From contig JAJPEN010000079.1 of the NCBI GenBank assembly GCA_021166835.1, positions 1 through 40,503 on the forward strand: a stretch of DNA of 40,503 nt, written 5' to 3'. Shown here piece after piece: positions 1 to 10,685 of the stretch (position 1 is the first letter of the stretch; every line of letters starts with the position of its first letter). The translations under genes and the position numbers were made by a program. The notes beneath the pieces were generated by a model, which was given only the letters and a program-made list of their open reading frames with translations, was not told the origin of the DNA and searched no databases. The DNA comes from Burkholderiaceae bacterium (GTDB taxonomy: Bacteria > Pseudomonadota > Gammaproteobacteria > Burkholderiales > Burkholderiaceae).

Positions 1-1
1 C

Positions 2-1234
2 GGCCGAACCATTCCGCGTCGGCCCGCCGGCCCGGTGCAGCGCGTGCTGCTCTATCACAAGCCGGCCGGCGAGATCTGCACGCGCGACGATCCCGATCGG
101 CGGGCGACGGTGTTCGACAAGCTGCCGCGCATCAAGGGCGCACGCTGGGTGGCGGTGGGCCGTCTCGACTTCAACACCGAGGGGCTGCTGATCTTCACCA
201 CCTCGGGCGATCTCGCGAACCGGCTGATGCATCCGCGCTACGGCTGGGAGCGCGAATACGCGGTGCGCGTGCTCGGCCGTATCGACGACGAAGCGCGCGA
301 GAAGCTGCTCGCCGGCGTGCAGCTCGACGACGGTCCGGCGAGGTTCTCGCTGCTCGAGGACATCGGCGGCGACGGCGCGAACACCTGGTATCGCGCGGTG
401 CTCTCCGAAGGGCGCAACCGCGAAGTGCGACGCATGGCCGAGGCGGTCGGCGTTACCGTAAGCCGGCTCGTTCGCCTGCGCTTCGGGCCGGTGGCGTTGC
501 CGCGCGGGCTGTCGCGCGGGCGCTGGCTCGAGCTGGACGAAGCGGAGGTGCACGCGCTGATGCAGGAGGTGCGACGCGCCAAGGGCGGCGAGAACGCGCC
601 TGCTTCGGCTGCCGGGTCGGCGGGTGACGACGAGGCGTTGCCGGCCGAGGCGGAACGCGAACGCGACGACGTGGGGATCGACGACGACTCGTACGAGGAT
701 CCCGACGACGCGATCGGCAATCGCCTGCTGCCCGGCGACGTCGAGGAGGAGCCGCATCGCCCCGAGCTCGACGACGACGAATGGCAGCCGCGTTCGGCGA
801 ATGCGCACCAGGAGGCGATCACCCGCAGGGTGCGCAGCGGCGAGCCGGGGGCGGCGCCTCCGGCCGGTCGAAAGGGTGGCTTCGGGAAGTCGCGCGGCCG
901 CGGTCCTCGCGCGCCGGCGCAGTTCACCGGCCCGATGGACCACGGCCGTGGCGCCGGCTACGGCGGTTACGGCGGCGGGCCGGGCGGCAACCGCGAAGGC
1001 TACGGCGGTTCGCGCGGCACCGGCGCGGCCAAGCCGCAGCAGCGCGGCGGTCCGCGCGGACGCGGCGGCAGCCCGCACGGCCCCGGGGCGCCGGGAGGGC
1101 CGGGGGCGCCGAGAGGCCCGCAGTCGGGCGCGCCGAAGCCGGCCGGCCGGAACGGGCGCCGCGGCGGTCGTCCGCGCGGTCGCGGCCCGGGGGGAGGGCG
1201 CGGCGGCGCCGGCGGTGGTTCTTCCGGGGGCTGA
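2..1234 (+). CDS. rluB: 23S rRNA pseudouridine synthase RluB, 5' end outside window
   Basis: RsuA/RluB-family enzyme that isomerises a uridine of the 23S rRNA peptidyl-transferase region. The reading frame is open to the left edge. A GTG at 35 exists, but the N-terminal S4 RNA-binding domain expected in this family is missing, so the true start lies upstream of the window. The catalytic-domain signature GRLDFNTEG (bases about 158-184, catalytic Asp at 167-169) and the later GRNREVRRMAEAVG motif are intact. After about base 590 the protein leaves the family fold. It continues through an acidic stretch (about 655-785) and then a long Gly/Arg/Pro-rich tail with RGG-like and GYGG repeats to the stop. 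Such tails occur in Burkholderiales RluB proteins; the tail may bind RNA (inference). It is followed by the promoter of the rimP operon, which overlaps its stop codon. Confidence 0.93.
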   Translation, partial: GRTIPRRPAGPVQRVLLYHKPAGEICTRDDPDRRATVFDKLPRIKGARWVAVGRLDFNTEGLLIFTTSGDLANRLMHPRYGWEREYAVRVLGRIDDEAREKLLAGVQLDDGPARFSLLEDIGGDGANTWYRAVLSEGRNREVRRMAEAVGVTVSRLVRLRFGPVALPRGLSRGRWLELDEAEVHALMQEVRRAKGGENAPASAAGSAGDDEALPAEAERERDDVGIDDDSYEDPDDAIGNRLLPGDVEEEPHRPELDDDEWQPRSANAHQEAITRRVRSGEPGAAPPAGRKGGFGKSRGRGPRAPAQFTGPMDHGRGAGYGGYGGGPGGNREGYGGSRGTGAAKPQQRGGPRGRGGSPHGPGAPGGPGAPRGPQSGAPKPAGRNGRRGGRPRGRGPGGGRGGAGGGSSGG

Positions 1235-1260
1235 CGGGCCCGGCCTTTTGACGATATAAT
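1231..1260 (+). promoter_or_regulatory. sigma-70-type promoter of the rimP operon leader
   Basis: A perfect TATAAT lies at 1255-1260. CTGACG at 1231-1236 matches TTGACA at 4 of 6 positions with an 18-bp spacer. The -35 element includes the rluB stop codon (1232-1234). Transcription would start near 1267, at the foot of a strong hairpin. This is one of the very few AT-rich hexamers in the GC-rich surroundings. Confidence 0.65.
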
Positions 1261-1266
1261 CGCGGG

Positions 1267-1389
1267 CTGGTGAAAGCGTCGTCCGGTACGGCGCTTCGCT
1301 GCAAACCGGACGACGTCACCGGCTGCACGAAGCGCGAAGCATCGGCGGCGTGCTCGAAGAAATGGGCTCTCGCAGGCCCATTTTTTTTT
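1267..1389 (+). ncRNA. structured leader or small RNA upstream of rimP
   Basis: About 123 nt from the predicted start site to the end of a T tract. Hairpin 1 pairs GGTGA (1269-1273) with TCACC (1316-1320), and CGTCGTCCGGT (1277-1287) with ACCGGACGACG (1305-1315), giving 16 perfect pairs with an AAG bulge. A weaker stem pairs GCACG (1325-1329) with CGTGC (1349-1353). The last hairpin is the terminator at 1362-1389. Only 37 nt separate the terminator from the rimP start. It could be an attenuator controlling rimP-nusA-infB or an independent sRNA. NusA autogenous control is an attractive idea but is inference. Confidence 0.55.
1362..1389 (+). terminator. intrinsic terminator in the rimP leader
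   Basis: Perfect 6-bp stem ATGGGC / GCCCAT with an 8-nt loop (TCTCGCAG), immediately followed by nine T residues at 1381-1389. This is the most canonical rho-independent terminator in the window. It lies upstream of an operon rather than at the end of one, apart from the rluB transcript that would also read into it. Confidence 0.8.
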
Positions 1390-1426
1390 CTCGTCGGGTC
1401 GACCGCGGGTCGGCAGGGGGTGGCAA

Positions 1427-1993
1427 TTGACCGAGATGACGTCCACGCAGGCGATCATCGAGCGCACCCTGGCCGCGATGGGTTACGAAGTGGTCGACAT
1501 CGAGCGCGGGCAGCAGGGCGTGCTGCGCGTCTTCATCGACGCGCCGTCGGGCATCACGCTCGACGACTGCGAGAAGGTCAGCCGGCAGTTGTCGTACGTG
1601 CTCGAAGTCGAGGGCGTCGATTACGCGCGGCTCGAGATCTCGTCGCCCGGGCTCGACCGGCCGTTGAAGAAGCCGGCCGACTTCGAGCGCTTCGCCGGCT
1701 CGGAGGTGGCGATCCGGCTGCGCGCGCCGCTCGAGGGTCGGCGCAACTTCGACGGCCTGCTCACCGTCGAGGACGACGGCCGCTTCGGTCTCGAGCTGAT
1801 CGAGCGCGCGCCTGAGGAGTCGCGCGCGAAGGGCGGGCGGGCGGCGAAGAAGGCACGCCCGCAGCGCGTGCGCAGCGCACCGGAGACGGTGGATGCGCAG
1901 GCGCAGGCGGCACGCAAACTCGTTTTTTCGCTCGACGAGATCGAGCGGGCTCGGCTGGTGCCGAAGCTGAAGTTCCAGGAGAGGCGTAAATGA
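1427..1993 (+). CDS. rimP: ribosome maturation factor RimP
   Basis: RimP (YhbC family) assists late maturation of the 30S subunit. The 188-residue product has the N-terminal alpha/beta domain ([18 protein letters not shown]) and the motif [22 protein letters not shown] (in part), both diagnostic of RimP. A C-terminal SH3-like domain ends in [10 protein letters not shown] basic Ala/Arg insert (about residues 127-160) lengthens it relative to E. coli RimP (about 150 aa). I chose the TTG at 1427 because AGGGGG (1415-1420) sits 6 nt upstream; the ATG at 1436 would be poorly spaced. The gene overlaps nusA by an ATGA junction. It is the first gene of the rimP-nusA-infB-rbfA-truB-typA operon. Confidence 0.93.
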   Translation: MTEMTSTQAIIERTLAAMGYEVVDIERGQQGVLRVFIDAPSGITLDDCEKVSRQLSYVLEVEGVDYARLEISSPGLDRPLKKPADFERFAGSEVAIRLRAPLEGRRNFDGLLTVEDDGRFGLELIERAPEESRAKGGRAAKKARPQRVRSAPETVDAQAQAARKLVFSLDEIERARLVPKLKFQERRK

Positions 1994-3507
1994 GCCGGGA
2001 AGTTCTGTTGCTGGTCGACGCGCTGGCGCGCGAGAAGAACGTCGCGCGCGAAGTCGTGTTCGGCGCGCTCGAGAGCGCGCTCGCTTCGGCGATGAAGAAG
2101 CGCTTCAAGGAGGAAGTCGACATCCGCGTGTCGGTCGATCGCATGACCGGCGAGTCGGAGTCCTTCCGGCGCTGGCAGGTCGTGCCCGACGGCGAGCTGG
2201 AGGACCACGACGTCCAGGTGATCCTGTCCGAGGCGCAGAAGCAGATCAGCGACATCCAGGTGGGCGACTACATCGAGGAAGAGCTCGAGCCGGTCGACCT
2301 CGGCCGCATCGGCGCGCAGGCGGCCAAGCAGGTCATCCTGCAGAAGATCCGCGACGCCGAGCGCGAGCAGATCATCAACGACTTCCTCGCGCGCGGCGAG
2401 TCGGTGCTCTCGGGCACGATCAAGCGCATGGATCGCGAAGGCGCGATCGTCGAGTCGGGCAAGGTCGAGGCGCGCCTGCCGCGCGATCAGATGATCCCGA
2501 AGGAGAACCTGCGCGTGGGCGACCGCGTGCGCGCGTACGTCGCGAAGATCAATCGCGAGGGCCGCGGTCCGCAGCTGTTCCTGTCGCGCACGGCGCCCGA
2601 CTTCATCCGGCACCTGTTCGCCAACGAGGTTCCCGAGATCGAGCAGGGACTGCTCGAGATCAAGGCGGCTGCCCGCGACCCCGGCGTGCGCGCGAAGATC
2701 GCCGTGCACTCGAACGACCGTCGCGTCGATCCGATCGGCACCTGCGTGGGCGTGCGCGGCTCGCGCGTGCAGGCGGTCACCGGGGAGCTGGCCGGCGAGC
2801 GCGTCGACATCGTGCTGTGGTCCGACGATCCGGCGCAGTTCGTCATCGGAGCGCTGGCGCCGGCGAACGTCTCGTCGATCGTCGTCGACGAGGACAAGCA
2901 CAGCATGGACGTCGTCGTCGACGAGGACAACCTGGCCCTTGCAATCGGCACCGGCGGGCGCAACGTACGTCTGGCCTCCGAGCTCACCGGCTGGCAGATC
3001 AACATCATGACGGCCGAGGAGTCGCAGGCGAAGAGCGAAGGCGAGCGCGACGCGCTGCGCCAGCTCTTCATCGCCAAGCTCGACGTCGACGAAGATCTCG
3101 CCGACGTGCTCATCGACGAAGGCTTCACCACGGTCGAGGAAGTCGCCTACGTCCCGATCAACGAGATGCTCGAGATCGAGGGCTTCGACGAGGACACCGT
3201 CAACGAGCTGCGCAACCGCGCCCGCAATGCGCTGCTCACCGAGGCGATCGCCACCGAGGAGAAGCTCGGCACGACGGCCGAGGATCTGCTCGCGCTCGCG
3301 GGGATGGATCGCGATCTGGCGGCGAAGCTGGCTGATGCGCACGTCTATACGCGCGACGACCTCGCCGAACTGGCGGTCGACGAGCTGGTCGAGGCCACCG
3401 GCATCGACGAGGAGCGCGCGCGCGAGCTGATCCTCGCGGCGCGTGCGCACTGGTTCGAGGAGCCGGCCGCGGCGGCCGGCGCCGGCCAGGAGGGCGCGAG
3501 GGCGTAA
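1990..3507 (+). CDS. nusA: transcription elongation/termination factor NusA
   Basis: NusA binds RNA polymerase and nascent RNA and modulates pausing, termination and antitermination. The 505-residue protein has the usual order: N-terminal polymerase-binding domain (about 1-125), S1 domain (about 135-200, from [18 protein letters not shown]), KH1-KH2 (about 205-345, containing [17 protein letters not shown] and [15 protein letters not shown]), then two acidic repeats at the C terminus (about 365-495). This is the length and architecture of E. coli NusA. The start codon overlaps the rimP stop (ATGA), and AGGAGAGG lies just upstream inside rimP. A 130-bp spacer with a strong dyad separates it from infB. 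Confidence 0.97.
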   Translation: MSREVLLLVDALAREKNVAREVVFGALESALASAMKKRFKEEVDIRVSVDRMTGESESFRRWQVVPDGELEDHDVQVILSEAQKQISDIQVGDYIEEELEPVDLGRIGAQAAKQVILQKIRDAEREQIINDFLARGESVLSGTIKRMDREGAIVESGKVEARLPRDQMIPKENLRVGDRVRAYVAKINREGRGPQLFLSRTAPDFIRHLFANEVPEIEQGLLEIKAAARDPGVRAKIAVHSNDRRVDPIGTCVGVRGSRVQAVTGELAGERVDIVLWSDDPAQFVIGALAPANVSSIVVDEDKHSMDVVVDEDNLALAIGTGGRNVRLASELTGWQINIMTAEESQAKSEGERDALRQLFIAKLDVDEDLADVLIDEGFTTVEEVAYVPINEMLEIEGFDEDTVNELRNRARNALLTEAIATEEKLGTTAEDLLALAGMDRDLAAKLADAHVYTRDDLAELAVDELVEATGIDEERARELILAARAHWFEEPAAAAGAGQEGARA

Positions 3508-3545
3508 GGGAGCAAGGGCGCAAGGGCGGGCGCAGCAGAGGGCCG

Positions 3546-3588
3546 CGCGCGGGCCGCATGGCAGCGAGCCGCGCGCCGGGCCCGCGCG
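3546..3588 (+). other. GC-rich inverted repeat between nusA and infB
   Basis: CGCGCGGGCC (3546-3555) and GGCCCGCGCG (3579-3588) are perfect 10-bp complements around a 23-nt loop. They lie in the 130-bp nusA-infB spacer, about 50 nt before the infB start. No T tract follows, so it is not an ordinary terminator. It may be an RNA processing or stability element that sets infB output (inference). I see no small gene in the spacer. Confidence 0.5.
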
Positions 3589-3637
3589 AAACGGCAGTTG
3601 CGCGGGCATCATCGATCAGGTTTCGGGAAGGAAATAC

Positions 3638-6556
3638 ATGGCGAGTACGAACGTGGCGAAGTTTGCGGCGGAGCTGAAGATGCCGGCCGAGGCGTTGCTC
3701 GAGCAACTGCGGGCTGCCGGTCTCGGCAAGCAGTCGCCGGACGACGAGCTGACCGAGGTCGACAAGGAGCAGCTCCTGTCCGCGCTGCGCCGCGCGCACG
3801 GCTCGGAAGACGGATCGCGGCGCAAGATCACGCTCACGCGCAAGCAGACTTCCGAGATCAAGCAGGCCGATGCCACCGGCAAGGCACGCACGATCCAGGT
3901 CGAGGTGCGCAAGAAGCGCGTGTTCGTCAAGCGCGGCCCCGGCGAAGGCGCTCCGGTCGAGGTGCCGGCCGCCGAGCCGATCGAGGTCGCGCCGCCGATG
4001 TCGGTGGTCGACGAGGAGCAGCAGCGACTGCGCGAGGCCGAGGAGCAGCGCCAGCGCGAGCTGCTCGAGCGCCAGGCGGCCGAGCTGCGCGAGAAGCAGC
4101 TGCGCCTCGAGCAGGAGCGTGAGCGCGCGGCGCAGGCCGCCGCGGAAGCGCAGCGGCGCGAGGAGGAAGCGCGCCGCGAGGCCGAGCGCGCCGCCGGAGC
4201 GCACGCGGAAGAGGAATCGGCCGACGCCCGCCGGCAGGCCGAGGAAGAGATGCTCGCCGCCGAGGAGCAGGCTCGTGCGGCCGAGGAGCAGGCCCGCGCC
4301 GCCGAGGAGCAGGCGCGCGTCGCCGAGGAAGCCGCTCGCCAGGCTGCCGAGGAAGCCGCGCAGCAGGCGCAGGCGCGCCGCGCCGTCGAGGCCGAGGTCG
4401 CCGAGATCAACCGCCTGATGAGCCTGCAGCGCCGTCCGCAGCCGAAAGCCCCCGAGGCTCCGCCTGCGCAGCCTGCGGTGCAGCCGCCGGCGGCGAAGGC
4501 CGCGCAGCCCGAGCAGGCGCCGGCCCAACCCGGCGCGAAGGCGGGCGTGCGCGGCACGCTGCATCGGCCGCCCGGAGGCCGACCTGCCCCCGGTGCGCCC
4601 GGCGGCGATGCGGCGAAGAAGCACGTCAAGAGCGAGAAGCTGTCGTCCACCTGGTCCGACGAAGCCGGCAAGAAGCGCGGCATCAAGACGCGGGGCGATG
4701 CCCCCGACAGCGGCTGGCGCGGCGGGCCGCGCGGCGGCCGGCATCGCGGCGGCGAACGGCACGACGCCGGCGCCGGCGCGTCGTTCTCGAACGAGCCGAT
4801 CGTTCGCGAGGTGCACGTTCCCGAGACGATCACCGTCGCCGATCTCGCACACAAGATGTCGGTGAAGGCCGCCGAGGTCATCAAGACGATGATGAAGCTC
4901 GGGCAGATGGTCACCATCAACCAGATGCTCGACCAGGACACGGCGATGATCGTCGTCGAGGAGATGGGCCACAAGGCGCTGGCCGCCAAGCTCGACGACC
5001 CGGAAGCCTTCCTCGTCGAGGACGTCGCGCAGGGCGACGCGGCCACCGAACCGCGGCCGCCGGTCGTCACCGTGATGGGCCACGTCGACCACGGCAAGAC
5101 CTCGCTGCTCGATTGCGTCCGGCGCACGAAGGTCGCCGCCGGCGAGGCGGGCGGCATCACGCAGCACATCGGCGCCTATAACGTCGAGACGCAGGGCGGA
5201 GTCGTCACCTTCCTCGACACGCCGGGACACGAGGCGTTCACGGCGATGCGCGCGCGCGGCACGAAGGCCACCGACATCGTCATCCTGGTGGTTGCCGCCG
5301 ACGACGGCGTGATGCCGCAGACGGTCGAGGCGATCAACCACGCCAAGGCGGCCGGCGTGCCGATCGTCGTCGCGATCAACAAGATGGACAAGCCCGAGGC
5401 GAACCCGGAGCGCGTCAAGCAGGAGCTGGTCGCGCAGCAGGTGGTCCCCGAGGAGTACGGCGGCGACGTGCCGGTCGTGCCGGTATCGGCGAAGACCGGC
5501 GCCGGCATCGACGCGCTGCTCGAGAACGTGCTGCTGCAGGCCGAGGTGCTCGAATTGCGAGCAGTGCGCGAGGGCGCAGCCAAGGGGCTGGTCATCGAGG
5601 CGCGGCTCGACAAGGGGCGCGGCGCGGTGGCCACGGTGCTCGTGCAGTCGGGCACGCTCAAGCGCGGCGACATCGTGCTCGCCGGCTCGTCCTTCGGCCG
5701 CGTTCGCGCGATGCTCGACGAAACCGGCAAGCCGGTCGCCGAGGCCGGTCCGTCCATTCCGGTGGAGATCCAGGGCCTGCAGGACGTTCCGGCGGCCGGC
5801 GAGGAAGTGATCGTGCTCGGCGACGAGCGCAAGGCGCGCGAGATCGCGCTGTTCCGGCAGGGCAAGTTCCGCGACGTCAAGCTGGCCAAGCAGCAGGCGG
5901 CCAAGCTCGAGAACATCTTCGAGCAGATGTCCGGCGGCGAGGTCAAGACGCTGCCGCTCATCGTCAAGGCCGACGTGCAGGGTTCGCAGGAGGCGCTGGC
6001 GCACGCGCTGCTGAAGCTCTCCACCGACGAGGTGCGCGTGCAGATCGTGCACCAGGGGGTGGGCGGCATCAGCGAGAACGACGTGAACCTCGCCACCGCG
6101 TCGAAGGCGGTGATCATCGGCTTCGACGTGCGCGCCGACCAGCAGGCCAAGCGCCTGGCCGAGACGAACGGCATCGACATCCGCTACTACACGATCATCT
6201 ACGACGCGGTGGACGACGTGAAGAAGGCGATGTCCGGGCTGCTCTCGCCCGAGCAGAAGGAAGAGGCGCTCGGCCTGGTCGAGATCCGCCAGATCTTCCG
6301 CGTGCCGAAGGTCGGCAACATCGCCGGCTGCATGGTGCTCGAGGGCGTGGTGCGTCGCGGCGCGAAGGTGCGGCTGCTGCGCGATCACACGGTCGTGTGG
6401 ACGGGCGAGCTGGATTCGCTCAAGCGTTTCAAGGACGACGTGCGCGAGGTGCGCGAGGGCTTCGAGTGCGGCCTGTCGCTGAAGGGCTACGACGACATCC
6501 ACGAAGGCGATCAGCTCGAGGTCTTCGAGATCAAGGAGGTCGCGCGCACGCTCTGA
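3638..6556 (+). CDS. infB: translation initiation factor IF-2
   Basis: IF-2 is the GTPase that places fMet-tRNA on the 30S subunit and promotes subunit joining. The frame is open from 3443, but ATG 3638 follows a GAAGGA ribosome site and gives the family N terminus ([22 protein letters not shown]), so it is preferred; the product is 972 aa. Domains: IF2N (about 1-55), a long Ala/Glu/Gln/Arg segment including near-perfect heptads of RAAEEQA around bases 4250-4330, a Pro/Ala and Gly/Arg linker, a second IF2N-like segment (about 400-470), then the G domain with GHVDHGKT (481-488), DTPGHEAF and NKMDK. Beta-barrel domains and the C-terminal fMet-tRNA domain follow. The G-domain and C-terminal half are unremarkable. 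Confidence 0.97.
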   Translation: MASTNVAKFAAELKMPAEALLEQLRAAGLGKQSPDDELTEVDKEQLLSALRRAHGSEDGSRRKITLTRKQTSEIKQADATGKARTIQVEVRKKRVFVKRGPGEGAPVEVPAAEPIEVAPPMSVVDEEQQRLREAEEQRQRELLERQAAELREKQLRLEQERERAAQAAAEAQRREEEARREAERAAGAHAEEESADARRQAEEEMLAAEEQARAAEEQARAAEEQARVAEEAARQAAEEAAQQAQARRAVEAEVAEINRLMSLQRRPQPKAPEAPPAQPAVQPPAAKAAQPEQAPAQPGAKAGVRGTLHRPPGGRPAPGAPGGDAAKKHVKSEKLSSTWSDEAGKKRGIKTRGDAPDSGWRGGPRGGRHRGGERHDAGAGASFSNEPIVREVHVPETITVADLAHKMSVKAAEVIKTMMKLGQMVTINQMLDQDTAMIVVEEMGHKALAAKLDDPEAFLVEDVAQGDAATEPRPPVVTVMGHVDHGKTSLLDCVRRTKVAAGEAGGITQHIGAYNVETQGGVVTFLDTPGHEAFTAMRARGTKATDIVILVVAADDGVMPQTVEAINHAKAAGVPIVVAINKMDKPEANPERVKQELVAQQVVPEEYGGDVPVVPVSAKTGAGIDALLENVLLQAEVLELRAVREGAAKGLVIEARLDKGRGAVATVLVQSGTLKRGDIVLAGSSFGRVRAMLDETGKPVAEAGPSIPVEIQGLQDVPAAGEEVIVLGDERKAREIALFRQGKFRDVKLAKQQAAKLENIFEQMSGGEVKTLPLIVKADVQGSQEALAHALLKLSTDEVRVQIVHQGVGGISENDVNLATASKAVIIGFDVRADQQAKRLAETNGIDIRYYTIIYDAVDDVKKAMSGLLSPEQKEEALGLVEIRQIFRVPKVGNIAGCMVLEGVVRRGAKVRLLRDHTVVWTGELDSLKRFKDDVREVREGFECGLSLKGYDDIHEGDQLEVFEIKEVARTL

Positions 6557-6581
6557 GCGTGCGGGCGGCGGGCGGCGGGCA

Positions 6582-7016
6582 ATGGCGAGGCAGCGTCCGG
6601 GCGGCAGCAGTCGCGGCGTGCGGGTCGGCGAGCAGGTGCATCACGAGCTCGCCGAACTCGTGCGCGGCGAGCTGAAGGATCCGCGCGTCGGCATGGTCAC
6701 GATCACCGGGGTCGAGCTCACCCCCGACTATGCCTACGCGACGGTGTACTTCAGCGTGCTGCCCGACGACGAGACCACGGTCGCCGAAACGCTCGCCGGG
6801 CTGCGCCGCGCCTCCGGCTTCCTGCGCTCGCAGCTCGGGCGCCGTGTTCGCATCCATACCACGCCCGAACTGCGCTTCGTGCACGACCGCTCCACCGAGC
6901 GCGGCATCGCGATGTCGAAGCTGATCGACGAGGCGAACCGCCGGCATGCCGAGACCGACGATCGCCGGTCCGCCGCCGAGGACGACGCAATCCGGAAACC
7001 GCCGGACGTTCACTGA
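6582..7016 (+). CDS. rbfA: 30S ribosome-binding factor RbfA
   Basis: RbfA is a cold-shock-associated 30S assembly factor with a KH-like fold. The 144-residue product contains the family core: [14 protein letters not shown] near the N terminus, the strand [25 protein letters not shown], and the C-terminal [16 protein letters not shown] charged tail of about 25 residues follows and is probably disordered. It starts 25 nt after infB and ends 32 nt before truB, so it is in the same transcript. The start region is G-rich rather than carrying a clear AGGAGG. Confidence 0.95.
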   Translation: MARQRPGGSSRGVRVGEQVHHELAELVRGELKDPRVGMVTITGVELTPDYAYATVYFSVLPDDETTVAETLAGLRRASGFLRSQLGRRVRIHTTPELRFVHDRSTERGIAMSKLIDEANRRHAETDDRRSAAEDDAIRKPPDVH

Positions 7017-7048
7017 TCTCACGGCGGCCGGCGCGCCGCCGCTCCAGC

Positions 7049-8022
7049 ATGACGAAACGCATCCCGACGAAGCGTGATCCCGTCGACGGGATCCTGTTGC
7101 TCGACAAGCCCGTGGGCCTGAGCTCGAACGACGCGCTCTTGCGCGCGCGGCGCCTGCTCGAGGCGCGCAAGGCCGGGCACGGCGGCACGCTCGATCCGCT
7201 CGCCGGTGGGTTGCTGCCGCTGCTCTTCGGCGAGGCGACCAAGGTCGCGCTCGATTCGCTCGACGCCGACAAGACCTACGTCGCCGGGCTGCGCCTGGGC
7301 GTGACCACCGACAGCGGGGACGCCGAAGGGCGCGTGCTCGACGAGCGCGAGCCGGTGCGCGATGCGGCGGCGTTCGCGGTAGCGGTCGCGGCCTTCGTCG
7401 GCCCGATCGACCAGGTTCCGCCGATGCACTCGGCGCTCAAGCGCGATGGCCGGCCGCTGTACGAGCTGGCCCGCGCAGGCCTCGTCGTCGAGCGCGCGCC
7501 GCGGCGGGTGACGATCCACGCGATCGACGTGCTGCGCTTCGCGCCGCCGCACGCCGAGTTGCGCGTGCGTTGCAGCAAGGGAACCTACATCCGCTCGCTC
7601 GCCATCGACCTCGGCGAGCGCCTCGGTTGCGGCGCGCATCTGAGCGCGTTGCGGCGCGAGCGCGTGGGCGCGCTCGACCTTCGCGACGCCGTCACGCTCG
7701 AGGCGCTGGAGGCGCTCGCACTGGCCGAACGGCGCGCCCGGCTGCTGCCCGCCGACGCGCTGCTGCTCGGGCTGCCGCGGGTCGATCTCGACGCCGCGCA
7801 GGGCGCGCGCTTCCGGCACGGCCAGAAGCTGCGTCTCGAAACCAACTGCGAAACCGCCTGCGAAACCACCTGCGCGGATGCGTCGCCCCGGCGCGTTCGC
7901 GTCTACGGCGCCGGCCAGGAACTGCTCGGCGTCGCTTTGCAACAGGCAGGCGAGCTGCAACCGCAGCGGCTCGTCGCCGCACCCATTCCCGCGCCCCCGG
8001 CGGCCGGGACAGGAATCGAACG

Positions 8023-8026
<4 letters not shown>
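7049..8026 (+). CDS. truB: tRNA pseudouridine-55 synthase TruB
   Basis: TruB makes pseudouridine 55 in the T-loop of tRNAs. The 325-residue product begins with the usual [18 protein letters not shown]. It carries the catalytic-Asp motif [15 protein letters not shown], then [20 protein letters not shown] and [17 protein letters not shown]. The C-terminal PUA-like domain is interrupted by a small Cys-containing insertion ([12 protein letters not shown]) encoded by a 12-bp triplicated repeat at 7837-7872. The stop codon overlaps the typA start as ATGA, so the two are probably translationally coupled. No clear Shine-Dalgarno sequence precedes ATG 7049; the start is supported by homology. Confidence 0.95.
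7837..7872 (+). repeat. three tandem 12-bp repeats inside truB
   Basis: CGAAACCAACTG, CGAAACCGCCTG and CGAAACCACCTG follow one another without gaps. They are in frame and add the 4-residue unit E-T-x-C three times in the C-terminal domain of TruB. Copies differ at only two positions (the 8th and 9th bases). Confidence 0.85.
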
Positions 8027-9900
<1,874 letters not shown>

Positions 9901-9920
9901 GCTTCATGCAGCGCAGGCGT

Positions 9921-9944
9921 GCGCCCTCGTGCAGCCGAGGGTGC
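9921..9944 (+). other. stem-loop after typA
   Basis: CCCTCG (9924-9929) pairs with CGAGGG (9936-9941) around a 6-nt loop. Three further pairs, one of them G-U, extend it to 9921/9944. No T tract follows, so it could be a rho-assisted 3' end or a stability hairpin. The remainder of the 211-bp spacer up to 10112 shows no gene and no convincing promoter. Confidence 0.4.
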
Positions 9945-10111
9945 GTCGTCGATACAACACTGGCGCCGCGACGCGGTCGATCGGCGCTTGTTTTTGTTGG
10001 CTACCCGTGCAAGACAAGTCATGCTTCGCACCTGTGGAGATGACGCGTTTCCCCTCTGAAAACGCGCCGTTCGAAACGAACACCGCACTCATGGATCCAG
10101 GAGAACCGAGC

Positions 10112-10630
10112 ATGGCCACTGCCAGGAAGGCTGCGAAGAAACCTGCTGCGAAGAAGGCGACGGCCAAGAAGCCGGCCGCCACGAAGACTGCGGCGAAGAA
10201 GGCTGCTCCGAAGAAGGCGGCAGCGAAGAAAGCGGCGCCGAAGACGGCCGCCGTGAAGAAGACGGCGACCAGGGCCGTCGCGAAGAAGCCCGCCGCGAAG
10301 AAGGCTGCTCCGGCGAAGACCGCGGCGAAGAAGCCCGCCGCGAAGAAGCGCACGCCGAACGCCTCCTTCATGAAGGCGCTCACCCCCAGCGCCGCGCTCG
10401 CGTCGATCGTCGGCGACAAGCCGCTGCCGCGCACCGAGGTGGTCAAGCGGATGTGGGAGTACATCAAGAAGGGCAACCTGCAGGACAGCGTCAACAAGCG
10501 GCTGATCAACGCCGATGCGAAGCTGCGCGAGGTGTTCGGCAAGGCGCAGGTCAACATGTTCGAGATGACCGCGCTGGTCGGCAAGCACCTGCGCGACACC
10601 ACCGGCTCGTCGTCGGCGCCGTCGCGCTGA
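10112..10630 (+). CDS. histone H1-like protein with C-terminal SWIB/MDM2 domain
   Basis: The 172-residue product has two parts. Residues 1-86 are almost only Lys, Ala, Pro and Thr in AAKK/PAAKK repeats, like histone H1 C-terminal tails and bacterial H1-like proteins. Residues about 88-163 form a SWIB domain (FMKALTPSAALASIVGDKPL, VVKRMWEYIKKGNLQD and VNKRLINADAKLREVFGK). SWIB domains are known from eukaryotic chromatin remodellers and from Chlamydia and other bacteria; the bacterial function is poorly defined. I chose ATG 10112 because AGGAGA lies 8 nt upstream. The frame is open further upstream, but that part has no protein-like composition. A role as a nucleoid-associated protein is inference from the basic tail. 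An intrinsic terminator follows. Confidence 0.9.
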   Translation: MATARKAAKKPAAKKATAKKPAATKTAAKKAAPKKAAAKKAAPKTAAVKKTATRAVAKKPAAKKAAPAKTAAKKPAAKKRTPNASFMKALTPSAALASIVGDKPLPRTEVVKRMWEYIKKGNLQDSVNKRLINADAKLREVFGKAQVNMFEMTALVGKHLRDTTGSSSAPSR

Positions 10631-10654
10631 ACCGCAGCGTCGCGGTTCCTTCGG

Positions 10655-10685
10655 AGGGCGGCTCGCGGGCCGCCCTTCCTGTTTC
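10655..10685 (+). terminator. terminator after the SWIB gene
   Basis: AGGGCGGC (10655-10662) and GCCGCCCT (10669-10676) form a perfect 8-bp stem with a 6-nt loop, followed by TTCCTGTTT. It sits between two convergent genes and touches the stop of the cytochrome b561 gene, so it may serve both directions, though the T-rich side favours the plus strand. Confidence 0.7.

Noticed and set aside
1621..3612. 663-codon minus-strand frame across rimP and nusA
   Set aside because: Antisense to two essential conserved genes; no motif and no ribosome site.
3443..3637. Extended N terminus of IF-2
   Set aside because: The frame is open, but it overlaps nusA out of frame, is Arg/Ala/Gly noise, and ATG 3638 has both a ribosome site and the family N terminus.
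3236..6502. 1088-codon open frame on the minus strand across infB
   Set aside because: Antisense shadow of the conserved infB gene caused by very high third-position GC; His/Asp/Arg-rich composition and no recognisable domain.
9929..10111. Extended N terminus of the SWIB protein
   Set aside because: AGGAGA is properly placed for ATG 10112; upstream residues do not fit the H1-like composition.
10130..10350. Tandem repeat array or CRISPR-like element
   Set aside because: The AAGAAG-rich repeats are explained by the Lys/Ala repeats of the H1-like tail; no spacer structure.
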